A DNA stretch of 64,000 nt from Mesorhizobium sp. dw_380 (GCF_018588885.1 NZ_JAFFIW010000004.1:124001-188000), one strand, 5' to 3'; positions 31,044 through 41,685 are shown, counted from the stretch's first letter. Numbers and translations: made by a program. The notes: generated by a model not told the origin, from the letters alone.

Positions 31044-31119
31044 GGGCGTCACCTTGCTTTCGGTTTCACATGATAGGTATGAAGCGCAACGGGGCAAGTC
31101 AACTGCGGCGGCATCAGCC

Positions 31120-32334
31120 ATGACAAATGAGCTTGGCGACATCGGATTTGGTTATCGACCACGCGCGGCCTATGCCACGGATCCGGCGCGCTCGCGAGGA
31201 CGGCTGTTCGACGAGGTGGAAAGCCCGACCCGAACGCCATTCCAACGCGACCGTGACCGCATCATCCATTCGACCGCGTTCCGGCGGCTGAAGCACAAGA
31301 CACAGGTCTTCATCGCCCATGAGGGCGACCACTATCGAACCCGCCTGACCCATTCGATCGAAGTGGCGCAGATCGCGCGTGCGCTGGCGCGGGCGCTGCG
31401 CGGCGACGAGGATCTCGCCGAGGCGGTGGCGCTGGTGCATGATTTCGGCCACACACCATTCGGCCATACCGGCGAGGACGCGCTGAACGAGAAGATGGCG
31501 GCCTGGGGTGGCTTCGACCACAATGCGCAGTCGCTGCGCATCGTGACGAGGCTTGAGGCGCGCTACGCCGAATTCGACGGGCTGAACCTGACCTGGGAGA
31601 CGCTGGAAGGGCTGGTCAAGCACAATGGTCCGCTGACGGACAGCAGCGGCAAGGGCCTGAAGGGACCTGTGCCGCAGGCGATCCGCGACTACTCGGAACT
31701 GCAGGACCTCGAACTGGACCGGTTCGCCGGCATCGAGGCGCAGTGTGCTGCGATCGCAGACGACATCGCTTACAACACGCATGACATCGACGACGGATTG
31801 CGGTCAGGGCTGCTTACCCTCGATATGCTGAAGAAAGTCTCGCTGCCGGGGACGATCCTGGCGGGTGTGCGCGAGCGCTACCCCAGGCTCGATGATGTGC
31901 GCACCGGCCACGAGCTGATGCGGCGGCAGATCACCGCCATGGTCGAGGATGTCATCGTCTCCGCGACCGCCAACCTGGAGCGTGTCGGGCCGCGGAGCGC
32001 AGACGCGGTGAGGATGGCGGGTGAGACGATGGTGACCTTCTCCGCCGAGATGGCCGCGGCCGAGAAGGAACTGAAGACCTTTCTCTACAAGCATCTCTAC
32101 CGGCACAAGGAGGTGATGCGCGTGCGCGCCGGTGCCGAGCAGATCGTCAGGGACCTGTTCGACGTCTATTTCGCCGATCCGCGCGCCATGCCGGACGGCT
32201 GGCGCGAGGGGCTGGACCGGGCCGACGATCGCATCAAGGCGCGCAGCGTGGCCGATTTCCTGGCCGGCATGACCGACACCTACGCGCTCAAGGAACATCG
32301 GCGTTTGTTTGACCGCACCCCGGATTTGAGCTAG
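31120..32334 (+). CDS. dgt: Deoxyguanosinetriphosphate triphosphohydrolase-like protein
   Basis: The 404-residue protein is an HD-domain dNTPase. The HD motif is formed by His78 in RLTHSIEV, His107-Asp108 in [12 protein letters not shown] and an Asp near 204 in the [10 protein letters not shown] region. Such enzymes cut dNTPs to nucleosides plus tripolyphosphate. The ATG at 31120 starts the conserved region; the longer frame upstream runs across erpA. It heads the same-strand block that continues with argS after 59 bp. Confidence 0.93.
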   Translation: MTNELGDIGFGYRPRAAYATDPARSRGRLFDEVESPTRTPFQRDRDRIIHSTAFRRLKHKTQVFIAHEGDHYRTRLTHSIEVAQIARALARALRGDEDLAEAVALVHDFGHTPFGHTGEDALNEKMAAWGGFDHNAQSLRIVTRLEARYAEFDGLNLTWETLEGLVKHNGPLTDSSGKGLKGPVPQAIRDYSELQDLELDRFAGIEAQCAAIADDIAYNTHDIDDGLRSGLLTLDMLKKVSLPGTILAGVRERYPRLDDVRTGHELMRRQITAMVEDVIVSATANLERVGPRSADAVRMAGETMVTFSAEMAAAEKELKTFLYKHLYRHKEVMRVRAGAEQIVRDLFDVYFADPRAMPDGWREGLDRADDRIKARSVADFLAGMTDTYALKEHRRLFDRTPDLS

Positions 32335-32393
32335 GGCGGGCGCGATTTGCCGGCCAACGCGCCGGATTCGTCACAAGCCGCCAGAGCATACCC

Positions 32394-34151
32394 ATGAACA
32401 TCTTCGCCGATTTCACCGCGCGAGTTACAAAGGCTGTCGAAGCGCTTGACCTGAAAGACAAGGACGGCGTTTCGCCCGACCTGTCGCGCATTGCGGTCGA
32501 GCCGCCGCGCGACGCCAGCCATGGCGATCTCGCGACCAATGCGGCAATGGTGCTGGCCAAGCCCACCGGCCAGAACCCGCGCGCGCTGGCAGAAAGACTG
32601 GCGCTGGCGCTGCGGGATGACGGGGATGTTGCAGCCGCCGAGGTTGCCGGCCCGGGCTTCGTCAATCTCCGGCTCAAGGACGGCTTCTGGCAGACGCATC
32701 TGTCCGCTCTCCTGGGCGAGGGCCGCAACTATGGCCGCTCGACGATCGGCACCGGCCGGAAAACCAATGTCGAATATGTCTCGGCCAACCCGACGGGGCC
32801 GATGCATGTCGGCCATTGCCGGGGCGCGGTTGTCGGTGACGCGCTTGCCAATCTGATGGCCTTTGCCGGCTACGACGTGACCAAGGAATATGTCATCAAC
32901 GACGCCGGCGGACAGATCGATGTGCTCGGCCGCTCAGTCATACTGCGGTATCGGGAGGCGCTCGGCGACGAGATCGGCGAGATTCCACCCGGCCTTTATC
33001 CAGGCGATTATTTGGTTCCTCTCGGCCAAGCGCTGGCGAAAGAGTTCGGCCGCAGCCTGCTCCAAATGCCTGATGAAGAGGCGCTGGCCATCGTCAAAGA
33101 CCGCGCAATCGACGCGATGATGGCGATGATCCGCGATGATCTGGCGCTGCTCAACGTGCATCACGACGTGTTCTTCTCCGAACGCACGCTGCACGCCGAC
33201 AATGCCAGGAAGATCCGGTTGGCGATCAATGACCTGACGCTGAAGGGCCATATCTACAAGGGCAAGCTGCCGCCGCCCAAGGGCGAGAAGCCGGACGACT
33301 GGGAAGACCGCGAACAGACGCTGTTCCGCTCGACCGCGGTCGGCGACGACATGGACCGGGCGCTGGTCAAGTCCGACGGCTCGTTCACCTATTTCGCCGC
33401 CGACGTGGCTTACCTGAAGGACAAGGTCGATCGCGGCTTCGTCGACCTGATCTACGTGCTTGGCGCCGACCATGGCGGCTACGTCAAGCGGCTGGAGGCG
33501 CTGGCGCGGGCAATTGCCGGCGACGATGTCAAGCTCACCGTCCTGCTGTGCAATCTGGTCAAGCTGTTTCGCGATGGCGAGCCGGTCCGCATGTCCAAAC
33601 GGTCCGGCGATTTCGTGACGCTGCGCGAGGTGGTCGAAGAAGTCGGGCGCGATCCGATCCGCTTCATGATGCTCTATCGCAAGAACGACGCGCCGCTCGA
33701 TTTCGATTTCGCCAAGGTCACCGAACAGTCCAAGGACAATCCGGTGTTTTATGTGCAGTACGCCTCGGCGCGCTGCCATTCGGTGTTCCGGCAGGCTAGC
33801 GAGCAGCTGGGGGAGGCGAATTTCGATCGCAACAGCCTGGCGGCGGCGGTAACGTTGCTGACCGACGAGGGCGAAATCGGCCTAATCCGCAAACTCGCCG
33901 AATATCCACGCCTGATCGAGTCCGCCGCTCTTGCGCTGGAGCCGCATAGGCTGGCATTTTATCTCTATGACCTGGCGTCCAGTTTCCACGGGCACTGGAA
34001 CCGGGGCACGGATAATCCGGACTTACGTTTTGTTAAGGTTAACGACCGACAATTGACGCATGCCAGACTAGGGCTGGTGCAGGCTGTTTCGGATGTTTTG
34101 ACGTCCGGCCTGACGTTGATCGGGGCCGCAGCGCCTACCGAAATGCGTTAG
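32394..34151 (+). CDS. argS: Arginyl-tRNA synthetase
   Basis: The 585-residue class I enzyme shows [15 protein letters not shown] near 127-141 with the HVGH form of the HIGH motif. The N-terminal Add-1 domain covers about 1-110, which recognises the tRNA D-loop. The C-terminal helical DALR domain (about 460-585) binds the anticodon. The segment [13 protein letters not shown] near 400 replaces the KMSKS loop, as in many ArgRS. The order dgt-argS-SPOR-nagZ-scpAB-tat is conserved in Rhizobiales. Confidence 0.96.
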   Translation: MNIFADFTARVTKAVEALDLKDKDGVSPDLSRIAVEPPRDASHGDLATNAAMVLAKPTGQNPRALAERLALALRDDGDVAAAEVAGPGFVNLRLKDGFWQTHLSALLGEGRNYGRSTIGTGRKTNVEYVSANPTGPMHVGHCRGAVVGDALANLMAFAGYDVTKEYVINDAGGQIDVLGRSVILRYREALGDEIGEIPPGLYPGDYLVPLGQALAKEFGRSLLQMPDEEALAIVKDRAIDAMMAMIRDDLALLNVHHDVFFSERTLHADNARKIRLAINDLTLKGHIYKGKLPPPKGEKPDDWEDREQTLFRSTAVGDDMDRALVKSDGSFTYFAADVAYLKDKVDRGFVDLIYVLGADHGGYVKRLEALARAIAGDDVKLTVLLCNLVKLFRDGEPVRMSKRSGDFVTLREVVEEVGRDPIRFMMLYRKNDAPLDFDFAKVTEQSKDNPVFYVQYASARCHSVFRQASEQLGEANFDRNSLAAAVTLLTDEGEIGLIRKLAEYPRLIESAALALEPHRLAFYLYDLASSFHGHWNRGTDNPDLRFVKVNDRQLTHARLGLVQAVSDVLTSGLTLIGAAAPTEMR

Positions 34152-34254
34152 GTTTGACTAAAAAACCTGTCACCTTTTGCCCACATTGCGCTGGTAAGGG
34201 CCAACCCTGCGCGACGTCCATGGCGTCCGAATGAGTGCGAGTTCGGGAACAATA

Positions 34255-37200
34255 ATGGCAGACAGAACCCAGCTGAGAGTAGCCGACAACAACGACGTCG
34301 CTGACGATGATCCCTTCGCGGAACTGACCAGGATCATGGGATTTGACCCGCGCCAGCCGGTCAAGCAGCAGGCGCCGGGCCAGCCCCAGGCCCCTGCTGC
34401 CGGTCAGTCCGTGCAAGAGCCCGATTTCGACATCGACCTCGAAAAGGAGTTGATGGGCGAGTTCGACGCCGGCGACAGTATCGCCGCTCCCGTTGTCGAG
34501 GTTCATGAGCCGGCATTCGAACCGGCTGCCGCTCATGCCGCGGACGACGATCTTGCCCTTTCGCTCGACGACGATTTCCATATGGATTTCACGGGTGACG
34601 ATGACCATGCGGCCGTCGCCAGTCCTGCGAATCCCGGTGCTGCCGAAGCCGCGCCATCCGTCGAACCTGCCTTCGACGCCGATTTCGACAATGCCGTCGC
34701 CAGTTCGCTCGAAGATGTTTCGCCCTTCGAAGACGATCTGCCGATGGACGACGAGCTTGCCGCGTCGCTCGATCGGGATTTTCACATCGAGGACGAGACC
34801 GCGGACGAGATCGCCGGGGCCCAGCACGCCGTTGCCGAAGAACCGGTGGCTGTCGAGCCAGCCTCCGATCATGAATTCGACGATGCGGTCGCGCTTTCGC
34901 TCGAAGACGAGCTGATGCTTGACGACGATTCGGCGGATCAGCGCCACGCGGTTGCGAGCGCGGCCGACGACCCAGAGCCGGAGCCGGTCGCCACGAGTGA
35001 GGCCCAGGCGATGACCGACGAGGATTTCGTCGGTCACTTCGATGACGCCATGACCGATGTCGATGTGGATTTTCAGGCAGACGAGCCGGTGGCCTTTGAC
35101 GGGGCGGAAGCCCACGAAGTGCCCGTCGATGCCGTGGAGGACGAGACATCAAAGCCTGAAGCCGTGTCGGATGACGCTTTCGATCTAAATCTCGACGACG
35201 CGTTTGCCGAGCCTGCCGAAGAGCCGGTGGCCGAGATTGTCGCCGCTCCCGTCCAGCCGATGGCGCCGGTGATCGCTGCGGCCGAACCGGAGCAAGCAGC
35301 TCCAGTTGCGGATGAACGGAGCCTCGAGGACGAGTTGAATGCGCTTCTGGGCGCCATGAGCGCTCGCACGCTGCCGTCGGCCAAGGAGCCTGTGATGGCT
35401 CAACCGGTCGTCGCTCAGCAAGCCGCTCCTGTCCAGCCGCCTGTCGCCGCGCCTGCAGAAGCCGCCGAAGAACCTGCCGATCTTGTCGGCGATCTCGACT
35501 GGGATCTCGACGAACATGCGCCCGAGGAGCCGCATCAACCCAGTGCCGCCCACGCCGCCGATGCCGATCTCGACGACATGCTGCTCGATGAAGTTCAGGG
35601 TCAGGATATCGGTTCGAATGCCGCCGAACAGGTCGACATCGATTTGGACAATGATGCGTTCGATGCTGCTTTGGCCAAGAGCCTCGGTCCACATGACGGG
35701 ACAGCTTCCCCGCAGGATCAGGCCGACTCTCTCGATTGGCTGGCCGAACGCTCCGCGCCGGCGGAGCCGGCCCGTTCGTGGAGCCGCGTGACGCCGGTTC
35801 CCCAGCAGCCGGCATATGCCGCGCAGCCGGCCGCTTCGATAGTGGCCAGAACCGCCGCTCCGGAAGTGGACGCGGTGCCGTCCTACCGTGCGCCCGAGCC
35901 GGTTGCGACCGCCTCCTATGAAGCCCCTGTACCCGCATCGCAGCCGCCACAGTCCTCGCGCTACGAAGAAGAGATGCCCGATGTCGAGACGGTCGATGTA
36001 CCGGAGCGCGTCGTGGCGCTGGCAGACGATCTCGACATTCCGGAGTTGCATTTCGAGGAAGATGAGCCGGCCACGCCAGGTTATGACGATCTCGACGCCG
36101 AGTTCGCCAGTCTTCTGACGGAAATGAATTCGGTGGAGGTCGCGCCTGCTCCGGCTGCTCCCGCGAGCAGCACCGGATTCAATCCGGGATATGAGGCGCT
36201 CAATCCGCGATATGAAGGGCTCAATCCGGGATATGCAGCGCTCAATCCCGCGTATGAAGAGCCTAAGCCGGGTTATTATGACGGGGTCAAACCGGGTTAT
36301 GACGGCGTCAAACCGGCCTATCAGCCGGAAGCGCGGACCTATGCGGCCCGGCCGACGGAAACGCCGTCCCGTGCGGCGGCCAATTCAGCCTATGCCGATG
36401 CCGCCGACGGCTTCGACCTCGACAGTTTGCCTGGCAGCCAGCCGGTCTCGCAGGCGGACGATTTCACGGTCGATGAACTCGACTATGACCCCGAACTGGA
36501 CGAGGCTATGGCCGTTCCCGGTCTTGGCGAGCGGGAAGCGGCCAGGTCTCCGGGCCGTCGCGGCCTGTTCATTGCCGCCATTGTCGGTGCCGTGGCGGTC
36601 GCAGGCGGCCTTGGCGCCTTTGCCCTCTCCCTGGGCGGCAAGGGCGGCAGCGAAGCTCCGGTGATCGTCAAGGCCGACAATTCGCCGATCAAGGTCAAGC
36701 CGGAAAACCCGGGCGGCGCCGTGGTGCCGAACCAGGACAACAAGGTCTACGACGCGGTGGTCAAGGGTGCCAAGCCCGCCGAGCCGGTGCAGCAGAAGCT
36801 TGTCACCAACACCGAGGAACCGGTGGATGTGCAGGCGAAGGATCCGGCCCGTGCCATTGATCTTTCTCCTGACCAGAGCGCTGCCGTCGGCGGAGCGGAC
36901 GACGGCAATGCCGCGGCGACCGCCAATGCCGCGCTGGCCGCCAAAGCCGCGCTGGCGGCCAATGCGGCGCCGATCGCCAATGCAAACCCGGCTGACAATG
37001 CGGCACCGGCGCCCAAGTCCGAAGATCGCATCGCGCAGGTGCTGCAGGATGCCGACAAGGGCACCAATGCCGATGTCGTGGCCGTCGCGCCGCGCAAGGT
37101 AAGGACCATGGTGGTCAAATCCGATGGCTCGCTGGTGCCGCGCGAGGATCCAGCGCCGGCCGCACCGCAAGTGACGGCCGCCGAACCGGCGGATCCGGCG

Positions 37201-37713
37201 CCGCAGCATGTCGCGCCTTCGGCCGATGCCGACCAGACCGGCACCGTGACGCCCGCCGCCGCCCAGGCAGACGATGAGCCGGCACTCAAGCCGGCGGTTA
37301 CCGCCAAGCCGGCAGCCACTCCCAAGGCCGAGGCCAAGCAGTCGGCCAACACCCCGGCCAAGGTTGCGATCGCGCCGCAGCGTCCGTCCGACCAGCCGGT
37401 CGACGTCGTCGGCGAGGTCAAGCCCGATCAGGTCGCTTCCATCGATCAGGCAACGACGGCGACCGGTGGCGGTTCGTGGTCGATGCAGGTTGCTTCGCAG
37501 CCGACGGTGGAAAGCGCCCAGTCGACCTACCAGGATCTGCAACGCCGCTATGGCAGCGTGCTTTCCGGCCGCACGGCCAACATCGTCAAGGCCGAGATTG
37601 CCGGCAAGGGCACGTTCTACCGCGTCCGCGTTGCGGCCCAGTCGCGCAACGATGCCATCAATCTGTGCACCAGCTACAAGGCCGCCGGCGGCAACTGCTT
37701 CGTGTCGCGCTAG
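34255..37713 (+). CDS. Large SPOR-domain inner membrane protein with acidic disordered region
   Basis: The 1152-residue protein has a very long acidic, Ala/Pro/Val-rich cytoplasmic part (about 1-765) with recurring segments such as DDAVALSLEDEL. It also has seven tandem heptads of the type NPGYEAL / VKPGYDG at about 642-690. A single membrane helix (about 770-792) follows, then a low-complexity periplasmic stretch and a C-terminal SPOR domain (about 1076-1152) that should bind denuded septal peptidoglycan. The position before nagZ fits a cell-wall or division role. A start eight codons earlier (34231) is possible. Confidence 0.88.
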   Translation: MADRTQLRVADNNDVADDDPFAELTRIMGFDPRQPVKQQAPGQPQAPAAGQSVQEPDFDIDLEKELMGEFDAGDSIAAPVVEVHEPAFEPAAAHAADDDLALSLDDDFHMDFTGDDDHAAVASPANPGAAEAAPSVEPAFDADFDNAVASSLEDVSPFEDDLPMDDELAASLDRDFHIEDETADEIAGAQHAVAEEPVAVEPASDHEFDDAVALSLEDELMLDDDSADQRHAVASAADDPEPEPVATSEAQAMTDEDFVGHFDDAMTDVDVDFQADEPVAFDGAEAHEVPVDAVEDETSKPEAVSDDAFDLNLDDAFAEPAEEPVAEIVAAPVQPMAPVIAAAEPEQAAPVADERSLEDELNALLGAMSARTLPSAKEPVMAQPVVAQQAAPVQPPVAAPAEAAEEPADLVGDLDWDLDEHAPEEPHQPSAAHAADADLDDMLLDEVQGQDIGSNAAEQVDIDLDNDAFDAALAKSLGPHDGTASPQDQADSLDWLAERSAPAEPARSWSRVTPVPQQPAYAAQPAASIVARTAAPEVDAVPSYRAPEPVATASYEAPVPASQPPQSSRYEEEMPDVETVDVPERVVALADDLDIPELHFEEDEPATPGYDDLDAEFASLLTEMNSVEVAPAPAAPASSTGFNPGYEALNPRYEGLNPGYAALNPAYEEPKPGYYDGVKPGYDGVKPAYQPEARTYAARPTETPSRAAANSAYADAADGFDLDSLPGSQPVSQADDFTVDELDYDPELDEAMAVPGLGEREAARSPGRRGLFIAAIVGAVAVAGGLGAFALSLGGKGGSEAPVIVKADNSPIKVKPENPGGAVVPNQDNKVYDAVVKGAKPAEPVQQKLVTNTEEPVDVQAKDPARAIDLSPDQSAAVGGADDGNAAATANAALAAKAALAANAAPIANANPADNAAPAPKSEDRIAQVLQDADKGTNADVVAVAPRKVRTMVVKSDGSLVPREDPAPAAPQVTAAEPADPAPQHVAPSADADQTGTVTPAAAQADDEPALKPAVTAKPAATPKAEAKQSANTPAKVAIAPQRPSDQPVDVVGEVKPDQVASIDQATTATGGGSWSMQVASQPTVESAQSTYQDLQRRYGSVLSGRTANIVKAEIAGKGTFYRVRVAAQSRNDAINLCTSYKAAGGNCFVSR

Positions 37714-37732
37714 ACGCGGTTCGATCAATCAA

Positions 37733-37765
37733 AGCCGGCGCGGTCCAAGGTCGCGCCGGCTTTTT
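37733..37765 (+). terminator. Intrinsic terminator after the SPOR gene
   Basis: AGCCGGCGCG (37733-37742) and CGCGCCGGCT (37752-37761) form a perfect 10-bp stem with a 9-base loop, followed by TTTTT. It separates the SPOR gene from nagZ. Confidence 0.93.
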
Positions 37766-37817
37766 CATGTGACCCGAGACGATTCCCTTTGGCCGCGCGA
37801 AGCCCTAGACTCCTGAT

Positions 37818-38837
37818 ATGACCGAATCAAAATCCATGATCCTCGGCTGTGCCGGGAAATCGCTCACCCGCGAAGAAATCAATTTCTATCGCAATGAATG
37901 CCCGTGGGCCTTCATCCTGTTTGCCCGCAACATTGGCGAGGCCGAGCAGATCCGCGATCTGGTCGCCGAGATGCGCGACTGTATCGGACGCCCCGACGCG
38001 CTGGTGTTCATCGACCAGGAAGGCGGCAGGGTGCAACGCCTGCGGCCACCGCTGGCGCCGAACTATCCGGCGGGCGGCGCGCTTGGCGCGCTGTGGCGCG
38101 ACGATCATGACGCCGGCGCCCGTGCTGCCTGGCTGATGGCGCGCCTGCACGCCTTCGACCTGCTGCGCTACGGCATATCGGCCGATTGCCTGCCGGTGCT
38201 CGACGTGCCGATCGAAGGCGCCAGCGACGTGATCGGTGCGCGTGCCTATGGCAAGGAGCCACGCGCGGTCATCGAACTCGGCCGCGCCGCCGCCGAAGGC
38301 CTGATGTCCGGCGGCGTGCTGCCCGTGATGAAGCACATTCCGGGCCATGGCAGGGCCTTTGCCGATACGCATTTCGAACTGCCCGTCGTCGACGCCTCGC
38401 TCAGCGACCTGCAGCGGCATGATTTTGCCCCGTTTCGGGAGCTCAACGACCTGCCGATGGCGATGACCGCGCATGTCGTCTACAGCGCCATCGACCCCAA
38501 GAACCCGGCGACGACGTCGGGCAAGGTCATCGACGAGATCATCCGCCGCGACATCGGCTTTGACGGGCTCCTGATGAGCGACGACACCTCGATGAAGGCA
38601 CTTTCTGGGGATTTCCCGACAAAGGCGGCCTCGATCCTTGCGGCGGGCTGCGATCTGGTCCTTCACTGCAACGGCGTTTTCGAGGAGATGGCGGGCATCG
38701 CGTCGCGCACCAGGGGGCTTGAGGGCAAGTCGCTGGAGCGTGCAAAGCGGGCGATGACCTATATAAAGAAACGCGACGCGGTCGAGGAAACCGAGATACG
38801 TGCCGAATTCGCCACCTATTTCGATGCGGTGGCCTAG
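37818..38837 (+). CDS. nagZ: Beta-N-acetylhexosaminidase (NagZ)
   Basis: The 339-residue family 3 glycosidase has KHIPGHG at 172-178, the flexible loop containing His185 (FADTHFELP) that acts as general acid/base, and the nucleophile Asp in LLMSDDTSM near 253. NagZ removes GlcNAc from 1,6-anhydroMurNAc peptides during cell-wall recycling in the cytoplasm. No signal peptide is seen, in agreement. It lies nine bases upstream of scpA and probably shares its transcript. Confidence 0.94.
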   Translation: MTESKSMILGCAGKSLTREEINFYRNECPWAFILFARNIGEAEQIRDLVAEMRDCIGRPDALVFIDQEGGRVQRLRPPLAPNYPAGGALGALWRDDHDAGARAAWLMARLHAFDLLRYGISADCLPVLDVPIEGASDVIGARAYGKEPRAVIELGRAAAEGLMSGGVLPVMKHIPGHGRAFADTHFELPVVDASLSDLQRHDFAPFRELNDLPMAMTAHVVYSAIDPKNPATTSGKVIDEIIRRDIGFDGLLMSDDTSMKALSGDFPTKAASILAAGCDLVLHCNGVFEEMAGIASRTRGLEGKSLERAKRAMTYIKKRDAVEETEIRAEFATYFDAVA

Positions 38838-38846
38838 CAAGGGGAA

Positions 38847-39704
38847 GTGACAGAGGCAGTGGCGGAAACATTGGAAAGCAAGGCCGCGAAGGCCGCACCG
38901 ATGGACCGCCTGTGGGCCGAGAACGACGATTCGCGGCTGACCGGCGACCCGTCGCTGGTCGTCGACGTGGCCGGGTTCGAAGGCCCACTCGATCTCTTGC
39001 TGCATCTTGCCCGCAACCAGAAGGTCGATTTGGCGCGCATTTCCATCCTGGCGCTGGCCGAGCAGTATCTGGCCTTCGTCGAGACGGCGAGGACGCTGCG
39101 CCTCGAACTTGCCGCCGACTATCTGGTGATGGCGGCGTGGCTTGCCTTCCTCAAGTCGAAGCTCTTGATCCCCAAGCAGCCGGGCGAAGAGGGCGAAAGC
39201 GGCGAGGAACTGGCGGCGGTGCTGCAATTCCGCCTGAAGCGGCTCGAGGCCATGCGCGACGCGGCGGCACGTCTGGTCAACCGCAACCGGCTCGGCCGCG
39301 ACGTGTTTGCACGAGGCATGCCCGAAATGGTCATTATCGAGAAGCGCAACACTTATTCGGCGTCGCTCTACGATCTGTTGACCGCCTATGCACAGCAGCG
39401 GCAGAAGCAGGCGATCACCAATGTGACGATCGCCAGGCGCGGTGTCTGGTCGCTCAAGGACGCGCGCGACATCCTGATCCGGCTGATCGGCTCGCTGCGG
39501 GACTGGACGGCGCTCGACAGCTTCCTGATCCAATATCTGACCAGCCCGGAAGAGCGACGCACGGCGATCGCCAGCTCGTTCGCGGCGACACTGGAGCTCG
39601 TTCGCGAGGGCAAGATGGATGTGCGGCAGGACGAGGTGTTCGCACCGATCTATTTGCGCGACCACCGCGCACAGGCAATCAAGGCAGTCGAGGTGGCATC
39701 ATGA
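38847..39704 (+). CDS. scpA: Segregation and condensation protein A
   Basis: The 285-residue kleisin has the ScpA N-terminal signature GFEGPLDLLLHLARNQKVDLARI (about 44-66) and the winged-helix end ASFAATLELVREGKMDVRQ. It links SMC heads and, with ScpB, forms the condensin that compacts and segregates the chromosome. The GTG at 38847 has AAGGGGAA very close to it; a second GTG four codons later is also possible. Its TGA overlaps the ATG of scpB by four bases. Confidence 0.93.
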   Translation: MTEAVAETLESKAAKAAPMDRLWAENDDSRLTGDPSLVVDVAGFEGPLDLLLHLARNQKVDLARISILALAEQYLAFVETARTLRLELAADYLVMAAWLAFLKSKLLIPKQPGEEGESGEELAAVLQFRLKRLEAMRDAAARLVNRNRLGRDVFARGMPEMVIIEKRNTYSASLYDLLTAYAQQRQKQAITNVTIARRGVWSLKDARDILIRLIGSLRDWTALDSFLIQYLTSPEERRTAIASSFAATLELVREGKMDVRQDEVFAPIYLRDHRAQAIKAVEVAS

Positions 39705-40480
39705 GCGAACGCGCCAACGCTTCAGTTATCCCCTTCAAGGTGGACGATGAACTGGAACAGGGCGAGCTCGACCAGGCTTCGGCCCAAAATGCGGGCCAGA
39801 ATCCGACACAGAATCCGGCCGAGCGGCTGCACATGGCGGAGGCCGTGCGCATGGCCGAGGCGATTGTCTTCGCCAGTGCCGAACCCGTCAGCGAAAAGCA
39901 GCTTGCCGCACGCCTTCCCGACGGCATCAACATCGCCCTGGCAATGACCGAGTTGCAGCAGGTCTACGCCCGGCGCGGCGTCAATCTGGTGCGGGTCGGC
40001 GACGGCTGGGCGTTCCGCACCGCTGGCGACCTGGCCTTCCTGATGAGCCGCGACACGGTGCAGCAGCGCAAGCTGTCGCGGGCGGCGCTCGAAGTGCTGG
40101 CGATCATCGCCTATCACCAGCCGGTGACGCGAGCAGAGATCGAGGACATCCGCGGTGTCGAAACCTCGAAAGGCACGCTCGACACGCTGCTCGAGACGGA
40201 ATGGGTGCGCATGCGCGGCCGCCGCAAAACGCCCGGCCGTCCCGTCACCTATGGCACCACCGAAACTTTCCTCGATCATTTTGCGCTCGAGGAAATCCGT
40301 GATCTTCCCGGCATGGAGGAACTGAAGGGCGCCGGCCTGCTTTCGGGCCGCATGCCGTCGAATTTCTCCATCCCGCAACCGCCGGCCGACCCGGACGCGC
40401 TGACCGAGGATGAGGATCCGCTGACCGACATCGATCTCGAGGAACTCGGCCTGCTGACGCCGCGCGTCACGGAAGATTGA
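39701..40480 (+). CDS. scpB: Segregation and condensation protein B
   Basis: The 259-residue protein shows tandem winged helices with AEAIVFASAEPVSEKQLAARL near 51-71, LSRAALEVLAIIAYHQPVTRAEIEDIRGV near 125-153 and YGTTETFLDHFAL near 185. It dimerises and binds the ScpA kleisin. The ATG overlaps the scpA stop, which couples translation and fits a fixed ratio. The acidic, disordered C-terminal tail (ADPDALTEDEDPLTDID) is longer than in E. coli-type relatives. Confidence 0.93.
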   Translation: MSERANASVIPFKVDDELEQGELDQASAQNAGQNPTQNPAERLHMAEAVRMAEAIVFASAEPVSEKQLAARLPDGINIALAMTELQQVYARRGVNLVRVGDGWAFRTAGDLAFLMSRDTVQQRKLSRAALEVLAIIAYHQPVTRAEIEDIRGVETSKGTLDTLLETEWVRMRGRRKTPGRPVTYGTTETFLDHFALEEIRDLPGMEELKGAGLLSGRMPSNFSIPQPPADPDALTEDEDPLTDIDLEELGLLTPRVTED

Positions 40481-40541
40481 CCGCAAAGCCTGTTTCAAAA
40501 GCAGCCGGCGGGCTATACATGCGCGGATTCGTAGCGGCCCA

Positions 40542-40560
40542 TCACGCTGAAAAAGCGTGA
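40542..40560 (+). terminator. Small hairpin in the scpB-tatA gap
   Basis: TCACGCT (40542-40548) and AGCGTGA (40554-40560) form a 7-bp stem with loop GAAAA, in the 180 bp between scpB and tatA. There is no T-run, so it may be a weak terminator, an RNA-stability element or a protein site. Nothing else is seen in this gap. Confidence 0.35.
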
Positions 40561-40660
40561 CATCCGCCACCCTTTCATAAACTCTGTCGCTGTTGTGTTT
40601 GAATCCCAATGCGAAAACGCATAGATCATCGCCAGGGAAAACGTTCGAGAGAGATTTGCT

Positions 40661-40882
40661 ATGGGTTCATTTTCGATTTGGCACTGGATGATCGTGCTGG
40701 TGATCGTGCTTCTGGTGTTCGGCCGCGGCAAGATTCCCGAGTTGATGGGTGACATGGCCAAGGGCATCAAGAGCTTCAAGAAGGGCATGGCCGACGACGA
40801 CGTTGCCGACGACAAGCGTACCGTCGAGCATCGCGCCGATGAAACCGTTTCGGCGGCGAAGGAAAAAGCCAGCAAGAGCTGA
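40661..40882 (+). CDS. tatA: Twin-arginine translocase subunit TatA
   Basis: The 73-residue protein has a short N-terminal helix (about 5-20), the FGRGKIPEL hinge and an amphipathic helix ([15 protein letters not shown]) followed by a charged tail. These are the TatA hallmarks; multiple copies assemble into the pore that moves folded proteins over the inner membrane. It is the first gene of tatABC. GAGAGAT precedes the ATG. Confidence 0.95.
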   Translation: MGSFSIWHWMIVLVIVLLVFGRGKIPELMGDMAKGIKSFKKGMADDDVADDKRTVEHRADETVSAAKEKASKS

Positions 40883-40911
40883 GCCATAAGTTCTAGTCGG
40901 AACAGATTGCC

Positions 40912-41685
40912 ATGTTTGAAGTCGGCTGGACCGAAATGCTGGTGATCGCGATCGTCATGATCGTGGTCGTCGGGCCGAAGGATTTGCCCAACATGCTGCG
41001 CACCTTCGGCCGCACGACGGCGAAGCTGCGCTCCATGGCGGCTGACTTCCAGAAACAATTCAACGAAGCGCTGAAGGAAGCCGAGCTCGAAGACGTCAAG
41101 AAGTCGGTCGACGAACTCAGGGGCTTAAGCCCGGTTGCCGAGATCCGGAAGCAGCTCAATCCGTTCGAGCAGGCGGCGGCCGACGTGCGCGCCGGTGTCG
41201 ACGCAGCGATGAAGCCCAAGCCCGCCGCTGATCCGTCGGCCCCCGCCGCTTCGACGCCACAGACAGCTGAGCCGTTGAAGAATGGTGCAACGACCATGCC
41301 CGGCGTCAACGGTCCGGAAGCTACGACATCAGCACCGACTTTCCCGGCGATGACCGACGAATCTGTGGTCACGGCATCCACGGAACCCGCCGCGGCGCCG
41401 AAGGCATCGGCGGCCAAGAAAGCCACCAAGGCCGCGCCGGCATCGAAAGCACAATCCAAGGCGAAATCCGCACCAGTGGTGACGAAAACCACACCTGCGA
41501 CAAAGGCCCTGACAGCGGCAAAGGCTGAAACCGCCGCTGTGAAGAAGCCTGCCGCGGCCAAGACGGCTGCTGCCAGGACGACTGCTGCCAAGACAACTCC
41601 TGCCAAGACTGCGGCGAAAACCGAATCGAAGCCTGCTCCGGCAAGGAAGCCGGTGACCAAGAAGACGGCTGGAGCCGCCAAGTGA
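40912..41685 (+). CDS. tatB: Twin-arginine translocase subunit TatB with long Lys/Ala/Thr tail
   Basis: The first 70 residues are typical TatB: a membrane helix beginning MFEVGWTEMLVIAIV, the VGPKDLP hinge and an amphipathic helix. TatB with TatC recognises twin-arginine signals. The protein has 257 residues, far longer than E. coli TatB, because residues about 155-257 form a Lys/Ala/Thr-rich tail like histone H1 (repeats of AAAKT, TKA, AKK). The TGA overlaps the GTG of tatC. Confidence 0.93.
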   Translation: MFEVGWTEMLVIAIVMIVVVGPKDLPNMLRTFGRTTAKLRSMAADFQKQFNEALKEAELEDVKKSVDELRGLSPVAEIRKQLNPFEQAAADVRAGVDAAMKPKPAADPSAPAASTPQTAEPLKNGATTMPGVNGPEATTSAPTFPAMTDESVVTASTEPAAAPKASAAKKATKAAPASKAQSKAKSAPVVTKTTPATKALTAAKAETAAVKKPAAAKTAAARTTAAKTTPAKTAAKTESKPAPARKPVTKKTAGAAK

